Shown: positions 42,322 through 52,400 of the stretch, in pieces
How positions within the stretch are numbered: position 1 is the first letter of the stretch
How the letters are laid out: every line of letters starts with the position of its first letter
Assembly: GCF_051857545.1 (NCBI RefSeq)
Contig: NZ_JBPZHB010000009.1
Coordinates: forward strand, 186,001-250,000
DNA length: 64,000 nucleotides
Origin: Larkinella sp051857545
GTDB taxonomy: Bacteria; Bacteroidota; Bacteroidia; Cytophagales; Spirosomataceae
Reading direction: 5' to 3'
The notes under the pieces: generated by a model
Seen by the model: the letters and a program-made list of their open reading frames with translations, nothing else
Databases searched by the model: none
Told to the model about the DNA's origin: nothing
Position numbers and translations under genes: made by a program

Positions 42322-43277
42322 AGAAATACACCTATACCGAAAAAAAAGACACCCGCTCCGGTTTTGGTGCGGGCATCCTTGAACTGGGCCGCACCAATCC
42401 GAACGTCGTCGCCCTGACCGCCGATCTGGCCGGGTCGCTCAAACTGGAAGGTTTTATCAAGGAATTTCCGGAACGCTACGTACAGTGCGGAATTTCGGAG
42501 GCCAACATGATCGGCGTTTCGGCGGGGTTGACCATTGGCGGAAAGATTCCGTTTGCTACGACTTTCGCCAACTTTGCCACCGGTCGGGTGTATGACCAGA
42601 TTCGGCAGTCGGTTTGTTATTCGAACAAAAACGTCAAAATCTGTGCTTCCCACGCTGGTTTGACGCTGGGCGAAGACGGCGCAACGCACCAGATACTGGA
42701 AGATATCGGCATGATGAAAATGTTGCCGAACATGACGGTTATCAACCCCTGCGACTTCAACCAGACCAAAGCCGCCACCATCGCCATTGCCGAGCACGAA
42801 GGCCCGGTTTACCTGCGGTTTGGCCGCCCGGTGGTGCCGATTTTCACCCCTGCCGATCAGAAATTCGAAATCGGGAAAGCCATTGTGCTGAATGAGGGAC
42901 CGGATGTTTCCATTTTTGCGACGGGTCACCTGGTTTGGGAAGCCATCAAAGCCGGTGAAATGCTGGCCGAACAAGGAATTGAAGCCGACATTATCAATAT
43001 TCACACCATAAAACCGTTTGATGAAGAGGCCGTTCTGGCTTCCGTTCGCAAAACCCGGTGTGCGGTTTCGGCCGAAGAACACCAGTTGAACGGCGGTTTG
43101 GGCGACAGTGTCGCGCAGACTTTGTCCCGCAACTATCCCGTTCCGCTCGAAATGATTGGCGTACACGACAGTTTCGGAGAAAGTGGCACGCCCGACCAGT
43201 TGATGCAGAAATACGGCCTGACCGCCGGGAAAATTGTTGAAGCCGCCAAACGAGCCATAGAAAGAAGAGTCGTTTAA
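42318..43277 (+). CDS. Transketolase, C-terminal subunit
   Basis: The 319-residue protein holds the pyrimidine-binding domain (about 10-170, with FPERYVQCGISEANMIGVSA, where the Glu activates ThDP) and the transketolase C-terminal domain (about 190-310). It completes the enzyme whose N-half is at 39804. Its start codon overlaps the stop of the TOPRIM-like gene by ATGA, so translation is coupled to the inserted cassette. An 8-base direct repeat, CATGAAGA, occurs here (42317-42324) and at the start of the ATPase gene (40663-40670). Confidence 0.93.
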   Translation: MKKYTYTEKKDTRSGFGAGILELGRTNPNVVALTADLAGSLKLEGFIKEFPERYVQCGISEANMIGVSAGLTIGGKIPFATTFANFATGRVYDQIRQSVCYSNKNVKICASHAGLTLGEDGATHQILEDIGMMKMLPNMTVINPCDFNQTKAATIAIAEHEGPVYLRFGRPVVPIFTPADQKFEIGKAIVLNEGPDVSIFATGHLVWEAIKAGEMLAEQGIEADIINIHTIKPFDEEAVLASVRKTRCAVSAEEHQLNGGLGDSVAQTLSRNYPVPLEMIGVHDSFGESGTPDQLMQKYGLTAGKIVEAAKRAIERRVV

Positions 43278-43364
43278 AGTTTAAAGTTTAAGTTTAAAGA
43301 TGAACCGGAAAGCGATTCCGATTTACACTTTGAACCTTAAACCTTTGAACCTTAAACTTTAAAC
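43272..43364. repeat. Imperfect TTTAAAG/AACCTTA repeat array
   Basis: GTTTAAAGTTTAAAGTTTAA and GTTTAAAG (43272-43299) face CTTTGAACCTTAAACCTTTG and AACCTTAAACTTTAAAC (43328-43364), an imperfect inverted repeat of short words with a small inner hairpin CGGA...TCCG. It overlaps the transketolase stop and ends six bases before the sigma factor start. Confidence 0.75.
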
Positions 43365-43370
43365 CAGCGT

Positions 43371-43931
43371 ATGACTGACGAGGAACTCCTGCAAAAATAC
43401 CGCGATCCGCAAAGCCGGAATTATGCCTTTAACCTGATGGTGCGCCAGTATCAGCAGAAAATTTACTGGCATATCCGGAAGATGGTGATCGACCACGATG
43501 ATGCGGATGATCTGGTGCAGGAGACGTTTATCAAAGTCTGGAATTCGTTGGAGAACTTCCGGGGCGATTCGCAGTTGTATACCTGGATTTACCGGATTGC
43601 GACGAACGAATGTTTGAATTTTTTGAATAAAAAACGCCGTCGATTTTTCCTGCCCATTGGCGATGTAGAAGGCGAATTGATGGAGAAGCTGGAAAGCAAT
43701 TCGGACTATGTGACCTCCGGCAATGACCCGTCTGGCGAAGAAATTCAGATGAAGTTACAAAAAGCGTTGCTAAAATTACCTGACAAACAACGCCTTGTCT
43801 TCAACATGAAGTATTTCGATGATATGAAATATGAAGAAATTTCCGAAATTACGGGAACGTCGGTGGGTGCCCTGAAAGCATCGTATCACCTGGCGGTTAA
43901 AAAAATTGAAGATTATCTGAATACCAATTAA
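43371..43931 (+). CDS. ECF-type RNA polymerase sigma factor
   Basis: The 186-residue protein has sigma region 2 (about 20-90, HDDADDLVQETFIKVWNSLE, then FRGDSQLYTWIYRIATNE) and region 4 (about 125-180, LPDKQRLVFNMKYFDDMKYE, then EISEITGTSVGALKASYH). It lacks sigma regions 1 and 3, as ECF factors do. It directs RNA polymerase to a small regulon, commonly envelope stress. Two downstream genes, a membrane protein and a Spy-like protein, look like its anti-sigma factor and an effector. Confidence 0.93.
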   Translation: MTDEELLQKYRDPQSRNYAFNLMVRQYQQKIYWHIRKMVIDHDDADDLVQETFIKVWNSLENFRGDSQLYTWIYRIATNECLNFLNKKRRRFFLPIGDVEGELMEKLESNSDYVTSGNDPSGEEIQMKLQKALLKLPDKQRLVFNMKYFDDMKYEEISEITGTSVGALKASYHLAVKKIEDYLNTN

Positions 43932-43975
43932 ACCCGATACAGGCTTGCTTGTCAAACCGTTGTGCCTTTAAGACA

Positions 43976-44419
43976 ATGGAACCGAAAAAACCAATACGAC
44001 TTGACGAATTAGACCGGCAGAATCCGCTGCGGCAACTGCCGTTTACGACGCCGGACGGCTACTTCGATACGCTCCCGACCCGGATACAGGCCGAAACCGC
44101 CCGCCGGTCACACCGTTTCACGATCAGTTGGTCGTGGCAGCGCTCCCTGTCTACGCTGGCCGGGGCCGGTTTTGTGGCGGCTTTGGTATGGTTTACGTAC
44201 CCGGAAAAGCAGGATTCGCTGGAACCCGAACTGTTGAGCAAAGTGAGCACCGAATCAGTGGTAGATTATTTGCAGGATCAGGATATCTATCTGGAAGATT
44301 ATTCAGACCTGATCAAAACCCATGATATGCCCAATGATTCGACGCTGATTCATGAATTGCACGTTTCGCCGGAATCCATCCAACAACTGATTGAAGAAGA
44401 CGGAACTGCAGCCATTTGA
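43976..44419 (+). CDS. Membrane protein, probable anti-sigma factor
   Basis: The 147-residue protein has a cytoplasmic N-terminus with PFTTPDGYFDTLPTRIQ (about 23-39), a pattern I associate with proteins encoded after ECF sigma factors in Bacteroidota. One membrane helix (about 58-74, STLAGAGFVAALVWFTY) and an acidic C-terminal part follow. It starts 44 bases after the sigma factor stop. Its position and topology suggest an anti-sigma factor, although no zinc-binding anti-sigma motif is seen. A start at 43949 would add nine residues. Confidence 0.65.
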   Translation: MEPKKPIRLDELDRQNPLRQLPFTTPDGYFDTLPTRIQAETARRSHRFTISWSWQRSLSTLAGAGFVAALVWFTYPEKQDSLEPELLSKVSTESVVDYLQDQDIYLEDYSDLIKTHDMPNDSTLIHELHVSPESIQQLIEEDGTAAI

Positions 44420-44451
44420 TTATGATCGATCGTTTATTTTTAACCATTCCT

Positions 44452-44865
44452 ATGAAATCGTTCACCCGCTTACTGATTTTGTTCTTTGGCTTGCTGCTGA
44501 CTTTACCGGCTGCCGCACAAAATCAGGATCGTCAGAAAATAGAAAGTGCTAAAATCGGGCTGATTACCAACCGCTTGAATTTAACTACGGAGCAGGCTCC
44601 CCAATTCTGGCCCATCTACAACGAATACAGCGACCGGCGGAGGGATATTTCCCGGCAACTGCGCAAATCGAGCAAGCCCGGTGGCAACGAAGCGATCAGC
44701 GAGTTGAACGAATCCGTCGAACTCAAACAGAAGCTGGTTGATCTGGAAAAAGAATACAACGCCAAATTTTTGCGCGTGATTACGGCTCAACAGCTTCAGG
44801 AGCTTCACAATACCGAGCGGATGTTCAATAAAATGCTGATCGACCGGGTCAGTAACCCCAATTAA
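44452..44865 (+). CDS. Spy/CpxP-like exported helical protein
   Basis: The 137-residue protein has a signal peptide (LLILFFGLLLTLPAAAQ) followed by a helical, charged domain (KIESAKIGLITNRLNLTTEQ, then APQFWPIYNEY). The LNLT-x-EQ-A-x-x-FWP-x-Y-x-E-Y pattern is common in small periplasmic Spy/CpxP-like sensors of Bacteroidota. It is the third gene of the sigma factor operon and could be a chaperone or a stress sensor feeding back on the anti-sigma factor. It ends 84 bases before the convergent cyclase gene. Confidence 0.75.
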   Translation: MKSFTRLLILFFGLLLTLPAAAQNQDRQKIESAKIGLITNRLNLTTEQAPQFWPIYNEYSDRRRDISRQLRKSSKPGGNEAISELNESVELKQKLVDLEKEYNAKFLRVITAQQLQELHNTERMFNKMLIDRVSNPN

Positions 44866-44913
44866 TATTTGTTGTGCCTTGCACGACGCACTCTTTGCTA
44901 TACTACAACTACG

Positions 44914-44950
44914 ACAAGCCCGACCAGATTGGCCGGGCGTTGTGTTTTCT
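44914..44950. terminator. Bidirectional terminator between sigma operon and cyclase operon
   Basis: ACAAGCCCG...CCA pairs with TGG...CGGGC...TTGT (44914-44942), followed by TGTTTTCT. The stem suits convergent transcripts ending at 44865 and 44949. Confidence 0.7.
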
Positions 44951-46193
44951 AGTCGACAAAATACATGTCGATCCTTCCCTTGTTTTTCGCATCGATTTTG
45001 CCCCGGTGCTGACACTGAAAATGATCTTTGATGTGTTCGTAGGTCGTGCCCGACACATTTACTTTCCCTACCTCGCCGTGCTGCTCCATGCGGGCGGCCG
45101 TGTTGACGGTATCCCCCCATATGTCGTAGGCGAATTTTTTAAGCCCGACAATCCCGGCCACGACGGAGCCGGAATGAATCCCGATCCGAAAATCGAAAAA
45201 GGGTAGATTGGTGGCCTCCCGTTCGGTTCGGGTCTGTTCCATAAAGGCGCGAATTTCCAGCGCGGCTTTTACCACTTCCCGCGCATTGTCGGCGTAAGGC
45301 ACCGGCAAACCGCCAGCGCACAGGTACGCATCGCCAATGGTTTTGATTTTCTCGATGCGGTATTTGCTGATGATGTTGTCGAACGACCGAAAGTAAAAGT
45401 CAATCTGATTCACCAGGGCTTCGGGTGTCATGTCTTCACCATGTGCCGTAAAATTCTGAATATCAATAAACAACACCGTTACTAAATCAAAAAAGTGCGG
45501 AGTCGACTTGCCATTTTGCATAATCTCCTCGGCTATTTCGGACGGCAGGATATTCAGCAACAACTCGTCGGATCGCTTTTTTTCCGCTTCAATCTGCTGG
45601 TTTTTTGCCTGAAGCTGGTTCAATGCAGTATTCTTTCCATTCTCGAAAACCAGCACAATGATGAAGCAAATGATGATCAATCCAATCAGACTGCTGGCAT
45701 TGAAACTCAACTCCCAGGACGTATCGTAGTACATCTCCATCACGGTCCCATTAGCGGCCAGTATCCACAAAGTAAGAGAAAACAGACAGTTGTAAATCAG
45801 GCAAATAACCGCATTTCGTTGCCCGGCAACCAGTAGAATCACCATCGGGGAAGAAATGAGCCACGGATGCGCTGGTGAATACGCTCCTCCGCTGAAGAGA
45901 ATAATGCTGTGAACCGTGATGGCACCCACGATGCTATAGCCATTGGCCACCCACTGAAAAGGCCGGGTCCGCAGTTGGTACAGCAAAACGAAATACAAAA
46001 TGCCGAACACAAACATGCCGATGACGCCCGGTATAAACGAAAACCGGATGGAATCCAGGGAGTAATAAAAGGCAAAGACTCCGGTAATGAAACAGGTGTA
46101 AGCCAGCAGTTTATACCGACGTAAGGTGATTTCGTCGGAAAAGGCTTCGGGAGGAATAAATCCGTAGATGTAGTCCTGGAGTCGCTTCATCAT
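44949..46193 (-). CDS. Membrane class III adenylate/guanylate cyclase
   Basis: The 414-residue protein has six predicted membrane helices (about 30-190), a signalling helix (KRSDELLLNILPSEIAEEI, about 208-226) and a class III cyclase domain (about 235-410). Metal site: VTVLFIDIQNFT, with the second Asp in IGDAYL. The substrate-choice residues look adenylate-like: Lys in EKIKTIGDAYL and Asp in YDIWGDTVNTAARM. It should make cAMP at the inner membrane in response to a signal sensed by the helices. It begins three bases after the stop of the 7-helix protein gene, so it is in an operon with that and the FAD oxidoreductase. Confidence 0.9.
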   Translation of the reverse strand: MMKRLQDYIYGFIPPEAFSDEITLRRYKLLAYTCFITGVFAFYYSLDSIRFSFIPGVIGMFVFGILYFVLLYQLRTRPFQWVANGYSIVGAITVHSIILFSGGAYSPAHPWLISSPMVILLVAGQRNAVICLIYNCLFSLTLWILAANGTVMEMYYDTSWELSFNASSLIGLIIICFIIVLVFENGKNTALNQLQAKNQQIEAEKKRSDELLLNILPSEIAEEIMQNGKSTPHFFDLVTVLFIDIQNFTAHGEDMTPEALVNQIDFYFRSFDNIISKYRIEKIKTIGDAYLCAGGLPVPYADNAREVVKAALEIRAFMEQTRTEREATNLPFFDFRIGIHSGSVVAGIVGLKKFAYDIWGDTVNTAARMEQHGEVGKVNVSGTTYEHIKDHFQCQHRGKIDAKNKGRIDMYFVD

Positions 46194-46196
46194 GGC

Positions 46197-46877
46197 TTAC
46201 CGAAACAAGTAGTAACAAATCACGTAGGCCAGCCAGATCCAGGCACCCTGAGCCAGCCCCAGGCCAATGGCATCAGACCAGCCCGATCGGTTGTTGATTC
46301 GCCGGAAAAAAACCGGCAACAACGTGCAGATGACACCCTCTCCCACGATAATGTATAACGGAGCACTTCCAATCATCTGGCAATGTACATAATACCACCA
46401 GCCCGCATCTTTAGCCCAGTGTTCCATGAGCGGAATGATCGACAAACCCAGCAAGGCTGCTGCCAAAACCGCCAGTCCCATCGGCTTCCAGGTGCTGATG
46501 AGCCAGCCCAGATAACCGATCTGAACCAGAATAACGGCCCAGGCAAACGGCATGTACAGCGGTGATCGGATGAGCATGGGTTCATTGTTTGGGTAAATCA
46601 ACGTCCCCGTTGCATCCACCAGCCACCAGTCTGCCAGCAGTTCGCCAACGCCCGCAATCAGACCGAAGAGCAGCAGTTTCCGCAGAAACAGATCGTGATA
46701 GAACCAGGCAAACAAAACCAGAACCGCGTAGGTACCATAGGCCAGCCAGGCCGCCGACTGCCAGCCCAGTTGATAGCGGTCGCTGACGATGCCGATGCCC
46801 AGTACCAGGCCCAGCGTTAGCAGAATGAAATAGGTTCGGATGCGTTGGTGATGTCGGGTAACCGGTAGCGAAATCAT
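46197..46877 (-). CDS. Seven-helix membrane protein of unknown function
   Basis: I do not recognise this 226-residue protein with confidence. It has seven predicted membrane helices and few charged loops. Notable conserved-looking residues are GELLADWWLVDATGTLIYP and MEHWAKDAGWWYYVHC. Its start codon overlaps the stop of the FAD-dependent oxidoreductase gene (ATGA), and its stop is three bases before the cyclase start. The context suggests a membrane carrier or enzyme working with a lipid or terpenoid oxidoreductase, or a receptor-like partner of the cyclase; both are inference. A start at 46970 would overlap the upstream gene and is rejected. Confidence 0.65.
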   Translation of the reverse strand: MISLPVTRHHQRIRTYFILLTLGLVLGIGIVSDRYQLGWQSAAWLAYGTYAVLVLFAWFYHDLFLRKLLLFGLIAGVGELLADWWLVDATGTLIYPNNEPMLIRSPLYMPFAWAVILVQIGYLGWLISTWKPMGLAVLAAALLGLSIIPLMEHWAKDAGWWYYVHCQMIGSAPLYIIVGEGVICTLLPVFFRRINNRSGWSDAIGLGLAQGAWIWLAYVICYYLFR

Positions 46878-48610
46878 AGAAAAGGTCGTTTGACCACGAC
46901 TTTCATTTTTTGAAAAATAGCGTTTGCGGTGGCCACCGTCTGCACGGTTTTGGGCACGTCGGAATGCCATTTCAACCCTTTCCGGTACCGGATTTTATCG
47001 AGCCACCGGAATGGTAACAACAGGAACGGTTCGTGCAAATCCCAGAGTGTACACAACGGAGCGTTTGAACCGGAACGCTTGATGATGTTGTTGACGGCCC
47101 GCCGGGCGGCTTCGTTGGCCCCCTCCATCGAAGCCAGATCGGTGAAGGTTTTAACGTAGTCGGAAGCCAGAAACAGATTGGGAATTTCGGTATAAGAATT
47201 GGGGCGCAAATCCCAGGTATTCGTCAAGTTCACCAATAGTTTTTCGGTATTCTGCACTGCGATGCCATTTTTTTCGACGATATCCGAATCGATGTAATAC
47301 GTCACCAAACGGTCATCGTGCAGGAGAACCTTTCCCTCGACGTTGAAACTTTTCTTCAATTGGGCCCAGACTTCGTCTTTAATTTCGGCGAAGGTGCATT
47401 GCTGAGCGGTTTTGCCGTACAGAATCCCCGGTGTTTCCCAGTCCGAGACATCGACCGACAAAACGGTTTTCACCGTGCCGTCGCCATAACCGCTGACCTC
47501 GAAATCGCCCCAGAACTGGAGCTGGGAAATCGCCGTCAGCGCCCAGGGTGTATCGACGCAGATGATATGGCCGTCGATGATGTCCACCTGATCGGATAAA
47601 TAAAACTGAATCCCGTTCATCCAGTCGACGTTGTTGGCCAGCGTTCGGATATTATCCAGGCAAGCATCCTTGTACAGCATGTTCTCGTTCACGAGCGGAG
47701 CCATCGCTTCGACCGGCATGGCCGAAATGTAGTAATCGCCCTGAACGGTTTTCCGATTACCATCTGCATCCTCAACAACGACGCCCGTGATGGTCTTTTT
47801 GTCGCAAAGAAATTCAACGGTCTCCTGCCCTTTTTCGTAGTATACCCCTCTTTGCACGAGGTAATCATACCATGGATTGAGCCACACGTCATTGGTCGGG
47901 CCGTTGAGAACGCGGTCGACCTGAATTTCCGGATTCAGCAAATCGAACACGAGTTGAATCAGAATATCGCCCCCGGTTTTCGTACTGGCTTTGCGGGCTT
48001 TTGCGGCCACCAACGTCCGGGTCAACCCGTTCACAAACAGGGCTTTATAAGCATCGCTATGATCGTCTGCTTCCGTAAACTCCCACCAGCCAATGCTTTC
48101 GTAGTCGTCCAGCCGACGGGTTTTACAACTCGTCATGAGTTGCCAGAGCTTGTGCGCCATCAGCTTCGACTCGCCCGGTTTCAGGCCCGTATGGGTCTTG
48201 AAGATGTCATCGTAGATCACTTCCAGATCAGCGAGCGAGGTTGGAAATTTGCTCAGGGCGATGATGGGCGCCTGATCGAACCGGGCCATCATCATTTTGT
48301 TGCTCTGCACCAGGTTATCAAACACCCCCCGCTTGTTGGCTTTCCCGGTTTTCGGGTTTTTGAAGGGAATCCGCTTCATGGTGTCGGTAATGTGCCGGTA
48401 GAATCCGGGAAAAAACCGGAAACCGTGTTCGCCGGGAAGCGGCAGTCGCCCCCCGCTGGCACTGCCGGGGACATTCACGCTACGGGCCTTTCCGCCCACA
48501 TAGTCGGGTTTCTTTTCATATACTTCAACCGCAAATCCCCGTTCGATCAATTCATGGGCCGCACTCATACCGGCTACTCCTCCGCCGAGAATAACTACCT
48601 TTGGACTCAT
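46874..48610 (-). CDS. FAD-dependent oxidoreductase, phytoene desaturase/amine oxidase-like
   Basis: The 578-residue protein starts MSPKVVILGGGVAGMSAAHE, a dinucleotide-binding GxGxxG loop, followed by the amine-oxidase-family signature GEHGFRFFPGFYRHI (about 61-75) and a C-terminal FAD segment (IPNLFLASDYVKTFTDLASM, then EGANEAARRAVN). This branch covers carotenoid desaturases, ring-forming enzymes and hydroxysqualene dehydroxylase; the exact substrate is not clear. It is the first gene of a minus-strand operon with a 7-helix protein and a cyclase. An ATG at 48697 in frame is rejected, as it adds a non-conserved extension. Confidence 0.85.
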   Translation of the reverse strand: MSPKVVILGGGVAGMSAAHELIERGFAVEVYEKKPDYVGGKARSVNVPGSASGGRLPLPGEHGFRFFPGFYRHITDTMKRIPFKNPKTGKANKRGVFDNLVQSNKMMMARFDQAPIIALSKFPTSLADLEVIYDDIFKTHTGLKPGESKLMAHKLWQLMTSCKTRRLDDYESIGWWEFTEADDHSDAYKALFVNGLTRTLVAAKARKASTKTGGDILIQLVFDLLNPEIQVDRVLNGPTNDVWLNPWYDYLVQRGVYYEKGQETVEFLCDKKTITGVVVEDADGNRKTVQGDYYISAMPVEAMAPLVNENMLYKDACLDNIRTLANNVDWMNGIQFYLSDQVDIIDGHIICVDTPWALTAISQLQFWGDFEVSGYGDGTVKTVLSVDVSDWETPGILYGKTAQQCTFAEIKDEVWAQLKKSFNVEGKVLLHDDRLVTYYIDSDIVEKNGIAVQNTEKLLVNLTNTWDLRPNSYTEIPNLFLASDYVKTFTDLASMEGANEAARRAVNNIIKRSGSNAPLCTLWDLHEPFLLLPFRWLDKIRYRKGLKWHSDVPKTVQTVATANAIFQKMKVVVKRPFL

Positions 48611-48822
48611 AGCTTTACAATAATTTGGGTTTAGGGAAAGCGGGTAGTATATAAATTGGAAAAAAACCAATTTATACTTAAAATAGGTCCTCCGCAATAA
48701 GATAATTAAAATATTACCGTTTGCCTACTAATAGTCACTTGTAATGAATATTCAGACAGATGTTGACAACCGTACCAATTTGTAGTACGTTTGATTTATC
48801 ACCCGTTATTAGCCTGTATTCG

Positions 48823-49416
48823 ATGAATCTGCGGAAAGCCGAGGAGTTTATCCTTGCTAAATTGAAGCGCGATCTTTCGCCCACCCTGTATTACCACGGT
48901 CTTCATCATACCCTGGATGTGGTTGATGCGGTTTCTAAACTGGCACAGGCAGAGGATGTTACCGACACGGAATCGCTGACGTTATTGCGAACGGCCGCGC
49001 TCTACCATGACTGCGGTTTTATCACCACCTACCAGGGCCACGAGGCTGAAGGGTGCCGCTACGCGCGCGAAACACTCCCGCAGTTTGGCTACCTTCCCGA
49101 GCAAATCGAGCAGATTTGCGGCATGATTATGGCAACCAAAATACCACAAAATCCGCAGAATCTGTTCGAGGAAATTCTATGTGATGCGGATCTGGATTAC
49201 CTGGGCCGTGCGGACTTCGACCCGATTGCCAGCTCGCTTTTTGAAGAATTGAAAGAGCGAAATTTTATTCGCGACGAAGCCGCCTGGAACCGGATTCAGG
49301 TCAGTTTTCTGGAAAGCCACCACTACTGGACCAAAACCGCTACGGCTTTACGGCAGGTCAACAAGCAGGAACGATTGAGCAACTTGAAAGAAATTGTCAG
49401 CCATTATTCGGTATGA
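48823..49416 (+). CDS. HD-domain metal-dependent phosphohydrolase
   Basis: The 197-residue protein has the HD signature with YYHGLHH (about 26-32), LYHDCGF (HD pair, about 68-74) and a later Asp in CDADLDYLG. This type is a predicted phosphohydrolase acting on nucleotides or phospho-signals. Its C-terminus overlaps the convergent 1081-residue gene by 20 bases. Being next to a cyclase operon and a cNMP-binding protein, it could act on cyclic nucleotides, but HD-fold substrates vary widely. The start MNLRKAEEFILAKL is preferred over 48760. Confidence 0.83.
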   Translation: MNLRKAEEFILAKLKRDLSPTLYYHGLHHTLDVVDAVSKLAQAEDVTDTESLTLLRTAALYHDCGFITTYQGHEAEGCRYARETLPQFGYLPEQIEQICGMIMATKIPQNPQNLFEEILCDADLDYLGRADFDPIASSLFEELKERNFIRDEAAWNRIQVSFLESHHYWTKTATALRQVNKQERLSNLKEIVSHYSV

Positions 49417-52400
49417 CCGACATGGTTTGAATTTTCTCATTTTGCAACCGGATTCGTTGACACAGAATGCGCATCATGTTCCGCAGCACTTCCTCACGTT
49501 CTTCCATGAGGTCGTAAAAATCTTCGTGGTCGATCCGGAACAGCAGCACATCGGAAGCTACAACCGCCGAGGCTGATCTCGGTTCGGTGTCGAGCAAAGC
49601 CAGTTCACCGAACACATCGCCCCTTCCGAATTGCGCCAACCGCTGCTGGCGGTCAAAAATATCGACCGTTCCCGAATAAATCACGAACATACAGTTCCCG
49701 ATATCGCCTTTCTGAAAAATCGTCTGACCATCCTGGTACGTGACTTCTTTCATGATAGGCGCTATCGTACTCAAAATATTTTCTGGCGTATCGGCAAAGA
49801 GACGGGTATTTTTCAAAACAATAACCCGCTCAAAATCAGAAATGTGGGCTTCTGTTGGTTTCATGTGTTGACTTGCTAACGTAGGATGATCGGCCAGCAA
49901 TCGCTGGTACCATTCGGGGTGATTTTCCTTCACAACCTGCAAAACGCCATCGGCGCTTTCCCGCAGCAATTGAATCGGATGGTTGATATACAAACCCAAC
50001 AAACGGGTGTTTGCCAGCGAGCGTGAGGTCCACCGTCGCAGGGCGACACTGATCGTCCAGGCAGAAAACATGGTTTCTCCCTGGTGCAAAATGTAGGTTA
50101 ACAAGGGCTCCTGCGAATGAAAAGGCTCCAGTTGCGCATCGACCAGGCGGACTTTTTCGGCCACCGGCACATCGTCGAGCAGGGCCTGTAGGCACTGGTA
50201 TACTACCCGGGGAATCAGATTGTCGAGCATCTCCAGCGCATTCGCCCGTCGTTCCCGCGAGGCATGGTCAATTCCCGTCCGAACGCTGGCAATCACGTCG
50301 CGATCGTACAGTTGCATGAGCAGAAAGAAAATCCGCTGCAAGAGCAGACCGATTTCATAATCAAGACAAGCCAGCAGTTCTTTGTCATTTTTGTGGAGAC
50401 TTCCGTGGAGCAACCGTTGCGCCAGTTTCAGTTCTTCCTGTAAAACCGGGTAGTATATTTCCGATTTGGTAGCGACGCTTTCCAGATGACTCAACGCCCG
50501 CAAAGCGGCCAGCCGAACCGTCAAGTCGGGTTTACCGACGAGGGTAGTCAATACGTGATGGCTTTCAGGAACTTTGATTTTTGCACAAACTGACGCGATC
50601 CGGCGAATCAGCAGGGTGTCGGATGACGCCAGAACGGCCTCTTCCAGAAACGGAACAGCCGCCGTTTGCATATCGCTCAGGCTGCGGGCAGCGGTTCGCC
50701 AGTAGAGTTTGTCGGACAACAGGTTGACGAGTTGGCGGGTCAAACCGGCATTTTGCATGACGCCAGCCGTTCGAATGGCGGCATTAACGATGGCGGAATC
50801 GCTGCTTTTTAAGGAAGTGGTAACCAGGTCGCTGCGCTGTTGCAGTTGAAGCCCCCGGATGACCTCCAAAACCGCCATTCGGTCGGCCGGATCGTTCGAT
50901 GTACTCAACTGATCCAGACTTTCGGTAGCTGGTTTCGTATACGGGCGGTTTTTCCAACTTCCCAGAATGGCACCTTTGCGGATCGTCAACTCCGGGTGGT
51001 GCAGCAAATCCGCTACCGCTTTCGCATCGGCTTTGGGCAATCCCGCGTATAACCGACTGGCCAACGCCCGGATTACCGGTTCGGGATCGTGAATAGCCAG
51101 ACGGTAAACAAGCGGGGCGTCAACGGGAAATTTCAAGTCGATAAATGATTCCAGCGCAAACCGGCGAACCGGTAATTCGGCATGATTGAGGAGCATTACC
51201 GATGCATCCGACAGTTTTTCCGGGTGGTGCGTTTTCAGCCAGTTCATGGCGTTGATGACTTCCTCGACCCGCGCGCTTTCCAGATTCGTCAGCACCAGAT
51301 TCAACACCTCTTCGGGTGCGGCCAGTTCGTTCGTTTCCAGGAACCGCCGGCTCAAAGCCGACTTCAGTTCGTTCAGGTAGTTCTGATACGTCCGTCGGAG
51401 CAGCAGGAAAGCGACCAGCGTTCCGATGCCCATCCAGACAAACAGCACCCATTCGTTCAATTCCGGATAGGCATGAAACGCGTAGATCATGACCCCGGCC
51501 AGGGCCATCCCGAGCGGTTCGTAATACCCTTTGACGAGCGTGTGGCCGTGCAAGCGTTGCTGGGTTGTCAGCGGCTGGAAAAGCACCAGAAAAACCGGAT
51601 CGAACAACGAACGGCGCATGACTTCGAACGTCAGATAGAGCGCACAGTAGTACAATAGCCAGGTCGGTTCACTCACATCCAGCACCCAGACAATCCAGAA
51701 TACGATTACGCCCACCAGGGCGGTTATCGGCAATAATTGCAGCGAACGCCGAATACCGAGTCGGTCGAGCGCCTGTCCCGAGATGATCACCTTCACGACC
51801 ATAGCGATCAAGTACGTCAGCGCCAGGACCTTACTCAGGTATTGCAGCAACGAGGTGGTCGAGTGAATTTTGTATTTGACGTTGATAAAAAAAGCATATT
51901 CCACGCTGGCGGCAACCGTAGCCACCGCCACCAGACTCAAACACATCGAGGTAATCAGACGGCTGTTGCCGAATAAATGCTCGACAATCAGCGACTGATT
52001 GGGTTGACGAACCCGCGAAGAACCGTGCGTTGCGTGAACATCGTGGGAATGATAGGTGAGCCGCAGGATGTAGATGGCCGCCAGAAAGGAGCCGAAAGCC
52101 ACAATCAGCAGGAAAAACATGTCGGTATGGGCGTGAACCAGGGCAGCCAGAATGGCACCCATTGCTTTGGCGGGCATATCACCCGAACTGATGACACTGA
52201 ACAACCGCTTGCTTTGCCGGACATCGAACACCACCGCCGAAACGCCCCAGAACTCCAGATTCGTGAGCAGATAGATCATCCGGAAACCGACCATGATGGC
52301 AATGGACGACCACACAGAATGCCCCGCCAGAACGAGCACATCGATGATGAATGTCAGGATGATAACCGCCCACAGAACCCGGACGGCCAGCGTTCTAAGG

